Assembly (NCBI GenBank): GCA_902774195.1
Contig: CACYHM010000041.1
Coordinates: 1-9,091, forward strand
DNA length: 9,091 nt
Reading direction: 5' to 3'
DNA from: an uncultured Eubacteriales bacterium
Lineage (GTDB): Bacteria > Bacillota_A > Clostridia > Peptostreptococcales > Anaerovoracaceae
The translations under genes and the position numbers were made by a program. The notes beneath the pieces were generated by a model. It ran no database searches, had not been told where the DNA came from, and saw only the letters and a program-made list of their open reading frames with translations. Shown one piece after another: positions 8,001-9,091 of this stretch. Positions within the stretch are counted from its first letter, which is position 1. Each line of letters starts with the position of its first letter.

Positions 8001-8569
8001 CGGATGACGAGGTCGTGAGGCTCTGGGATATAAACGAGCGCACGGCTGCGGATGTCGGCATCGCCTATCACAGGATAATGGAATTCATCGACTTCGGCAG
8101 GGTCTGCGGCGGGGACGGCGTCATCGACGAGGCCTACATAAAAGAGAGGGCGGAGTTCCTCAGGGACCGCGACGCAATCGAAGAGGATGTGTACCGCTCG
8201 CTCGATCTTTCGAAAGTTGCGGACTTCTTTGCTCAGGATATAGGCCGAAGGGCCGTCAGGGCGGCAAAGGCGGGGACTCTCATGAAGGAAAAGCCTTTCA
8301 CTCTGAAGACGGAGCGGGGAGGCCGGGAGATGCTCGTGCAGGGCGTCATCGACTGCTGCTTCGAAGAGGACGGAGAAATGGTCCTTGTCGATTACAAGTC
8401 GAACTATATGGATCCGCGCAGGCCGCGCGAAGAAGAACTTGCCCGTCTCAGGGATGAATACAGGGTCCAGATCGAGCTGTACAGCGAGGCCGTGAAAAAG
8501 GGCACGGGCAGGGATGTTTCAGAGTCATACCTGTGGCTCTTCGCAGCGTCCGAAGCGCTTCATATGTAA
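5027..8569 (+). CDS. addA: ATP-dependent helicase/nuclease subunit A (AddA)
   Basis: UvrD/Rep-type helicase plus RecB-family nuclease. With AddB it resects double-strand DNA ends for RecA loading (the RecBCD counterpart in Bacillota). With the ATG at 5027 it has 1180 residues, near the family norm. SF1A motifs in order: Walker A AAAGSGKTT (24-32), Walker B FVDEYQDT (396-403), motif III GDVKQSIYRFR (424-434), motif IV NYRTN (464-468), motif V ISTIHKSKGLEF (780-791), motif VI LLYVAMTRAR (856-865). Nuclease domain: GIAYH (His1015), EKPF (Glu1088), GVID (Asp1109), VDYK (Asp1122, Lys1124), QIELY (1148-1152). All catalytic residues are present. Two charged low-complexity linkers occur at about 514-545 and 970-988. 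The ATG lacks a good Shine-Dalgarno, having only GGG directly before it, so coupling to gpmI (stop 10 nt upstream) is likely. No addB is adjacent, although addB usually precedes addA. Confidence 0.95.
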   Translation: MSGNFNDEQIKAIETTDKSVLVSAAAGSGKTTVLVERIIRIILEGKANVDEMLVVTFTNAAASEMRLRLAKAIRERISDHPEDAARMREQLSRLYRAYISTMNSFAGRVIKEFFHETDLEPQAGVCDEVTGELLKREAAADLLEDAFADDSIIEGGSFREFMRLYSSDRNDDAFTEGLLKSYDALRTMPDYFEWALGKAELLRVTGDSFEGSEIQRIITEDARDTFGKIIEAFAGLREIFDDAGLSSWYEDKLKIQEDAVRAVASELDRGPFAPNLADLIDAYPSVTLRAGKAQKEAYEPVKTEVKSIRDDIKKQIDGFRNRYLLPDFETRLEEMDATYAYTVYYIHLLEEFEKRYEAKKRARKVMDFADQEHYAVQILKNDAAAEVLRKRFRYIFVDEYQDTNNIQERLISRVSRPDNVFRVGDVKQSIYRFRQAEPAIFERLYAKYSSPEEKDGIVIDLGTNYRTNERTIRYINHVFESIMEGYDEKARLYRGVPEFPDEYDFMPEVHLLIDDGESGEDEETEEAADTEIAELSKEEAEAAYIAELAASIIGTEFFDTKTQTVRKAGARDIVILLRAVSVRGEIVSRALRERSIEPHIEDSEDYFDTVEISIAMSLLQCIDNMKRDVPLIAVLHSEVFGFGPEELARIRIDCGDRRIPYWEAFTRYADDGPEGGLRDRVREARSKMLEWRMLSRMLPLDDFVWKVLVDSGYYRMAGAMSGGARRQANLRYLADRAAAFSKDRIASLSSFITFLDVLRSKKIKNGQTSMAGRDDDVVRISTIHKSKGLEFPFVIVGGLGHRFNFSSNEMKFSFSSDIGVGMPYVDPERRFWRSTLLQRAITEDTKRDEYREELRLLYVAMTRARNRLYLVGTASSEEELEKYTPNPGNYLKAMRGVLRSGFNTCRVSPLERAGKRPESSARGSLGRLAGRELTAEEKKLYEEIDRRFTYRYPYEDELTAKAKWSVSAVRKEENEKAKAAEEAEAEVKVSKADDEVVRLWDINERTAADVGIAYHRIMEFIDFGRVCGGDGVIDEAYIKERAEFLRDRDAIEEDVYRSLDLSKVADFFAQDIGRRAVRAAKAGTLMKEKPFTLKTERGGREMLVQGVIDCCFEEDGEMVLVDYKSNYMDPRRPREEELARLRDEYRVQIELYSEAVKKGTGRDVSESYLWLFAASEALHM

Positions 8570-8577
8570 TACGGAAT

Positions 8578-8614
8578 GAGTCAGAAAGGACCGTTTCTTC
8601 TGGCTCGTTTTTTT
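8578..8614 (+). terminator. Intrinsic terminator after addA
   Basis: The 9-nt arm GAGTCAGAA (8578-8586) pairs with TTCTGGCTC (8598-8606) with a single U-G wobble, across an 11-nt loop. A single G (8607) and seven T (8608-8614) follow. It begins 9 nt after the addA stop and separates the aroE-aroK/gpmI/addA operon from gdhA. Confidence 0.88.
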
Positions 8615-8649
8615 CACATAAAATACACTGACGGGGCGGACCTTTTCGG

Positions 8650-9091
<442 letters not shown>

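Overview
This window is a compact, almost gap-free stretch of bacterial chromosome. Every gene is on the + strand. It carries core metabolism, transcription and DNA-repair genes, with no mobile element, CRISPR array, rRNA or tRNA that I can support. The AddA-type helicase-nuclease, the adjacent guanylate kinase and RNA polymerase omega genes, AGGAGG-type ribosome binding sites and a GC content that looks slightly above half (by eye) point to a Bacillota lineage, probably Clostridia/Eubacteriales. An anaerobic Anaerovoracaceae-like host is a guess only. Ile codon ATA and Arg codons AGG/AGA are heavily used in most genes.

Layout: (1) 3-1166, the 3' part of a glutamate-transporter-fold (DAACS) symporter whose start lies before the window. 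(2) 1181-1795 gmk and 1815-2018 rpoZ, a conserved pair that may have its own promoter inside the end of the transporter gene. (3) A likely intrinsic terminator at 2047-2088. (4) 2115-3491, a fused shikimate dehydrogenase/shikimate kinase. (5) 3502-5016 gpmI, an Mn-dependent phosphoglycerate mutase. (6) 5027-8569 addA, followed at once by a strong terminator at 8578-8614. (7) A near-consensus promoter at 8650-8677, then 8738-9091, the first 118 codons of gdhA, which runs off the window.

Genes 4 to 6 are separated by only 10 nt each and look like one operon. It links aromatic amino acid synthesis, lower glycolysis (PEP supply is a plausible metabolic link to the shikimate pathway) and recombination repair. 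gdhA is a separate, probably highly expressed unit with a different codon preference.

No clearly new multi-gene system is visible. The most interesting signals are active-site substitutions in otherwise well-preserved proteins. The transporter has lost the sodium-site Asp of the NMDG motif and the substrate-binding Arg of TM8. The AroE-AroK fusion has Arg where the catalytic Lys of shikimate dehydrogenase is expected, Thr/Ile where the shikimate-binding serines are expected, and Lys where the lid Arg of shikimate kinase is expected.
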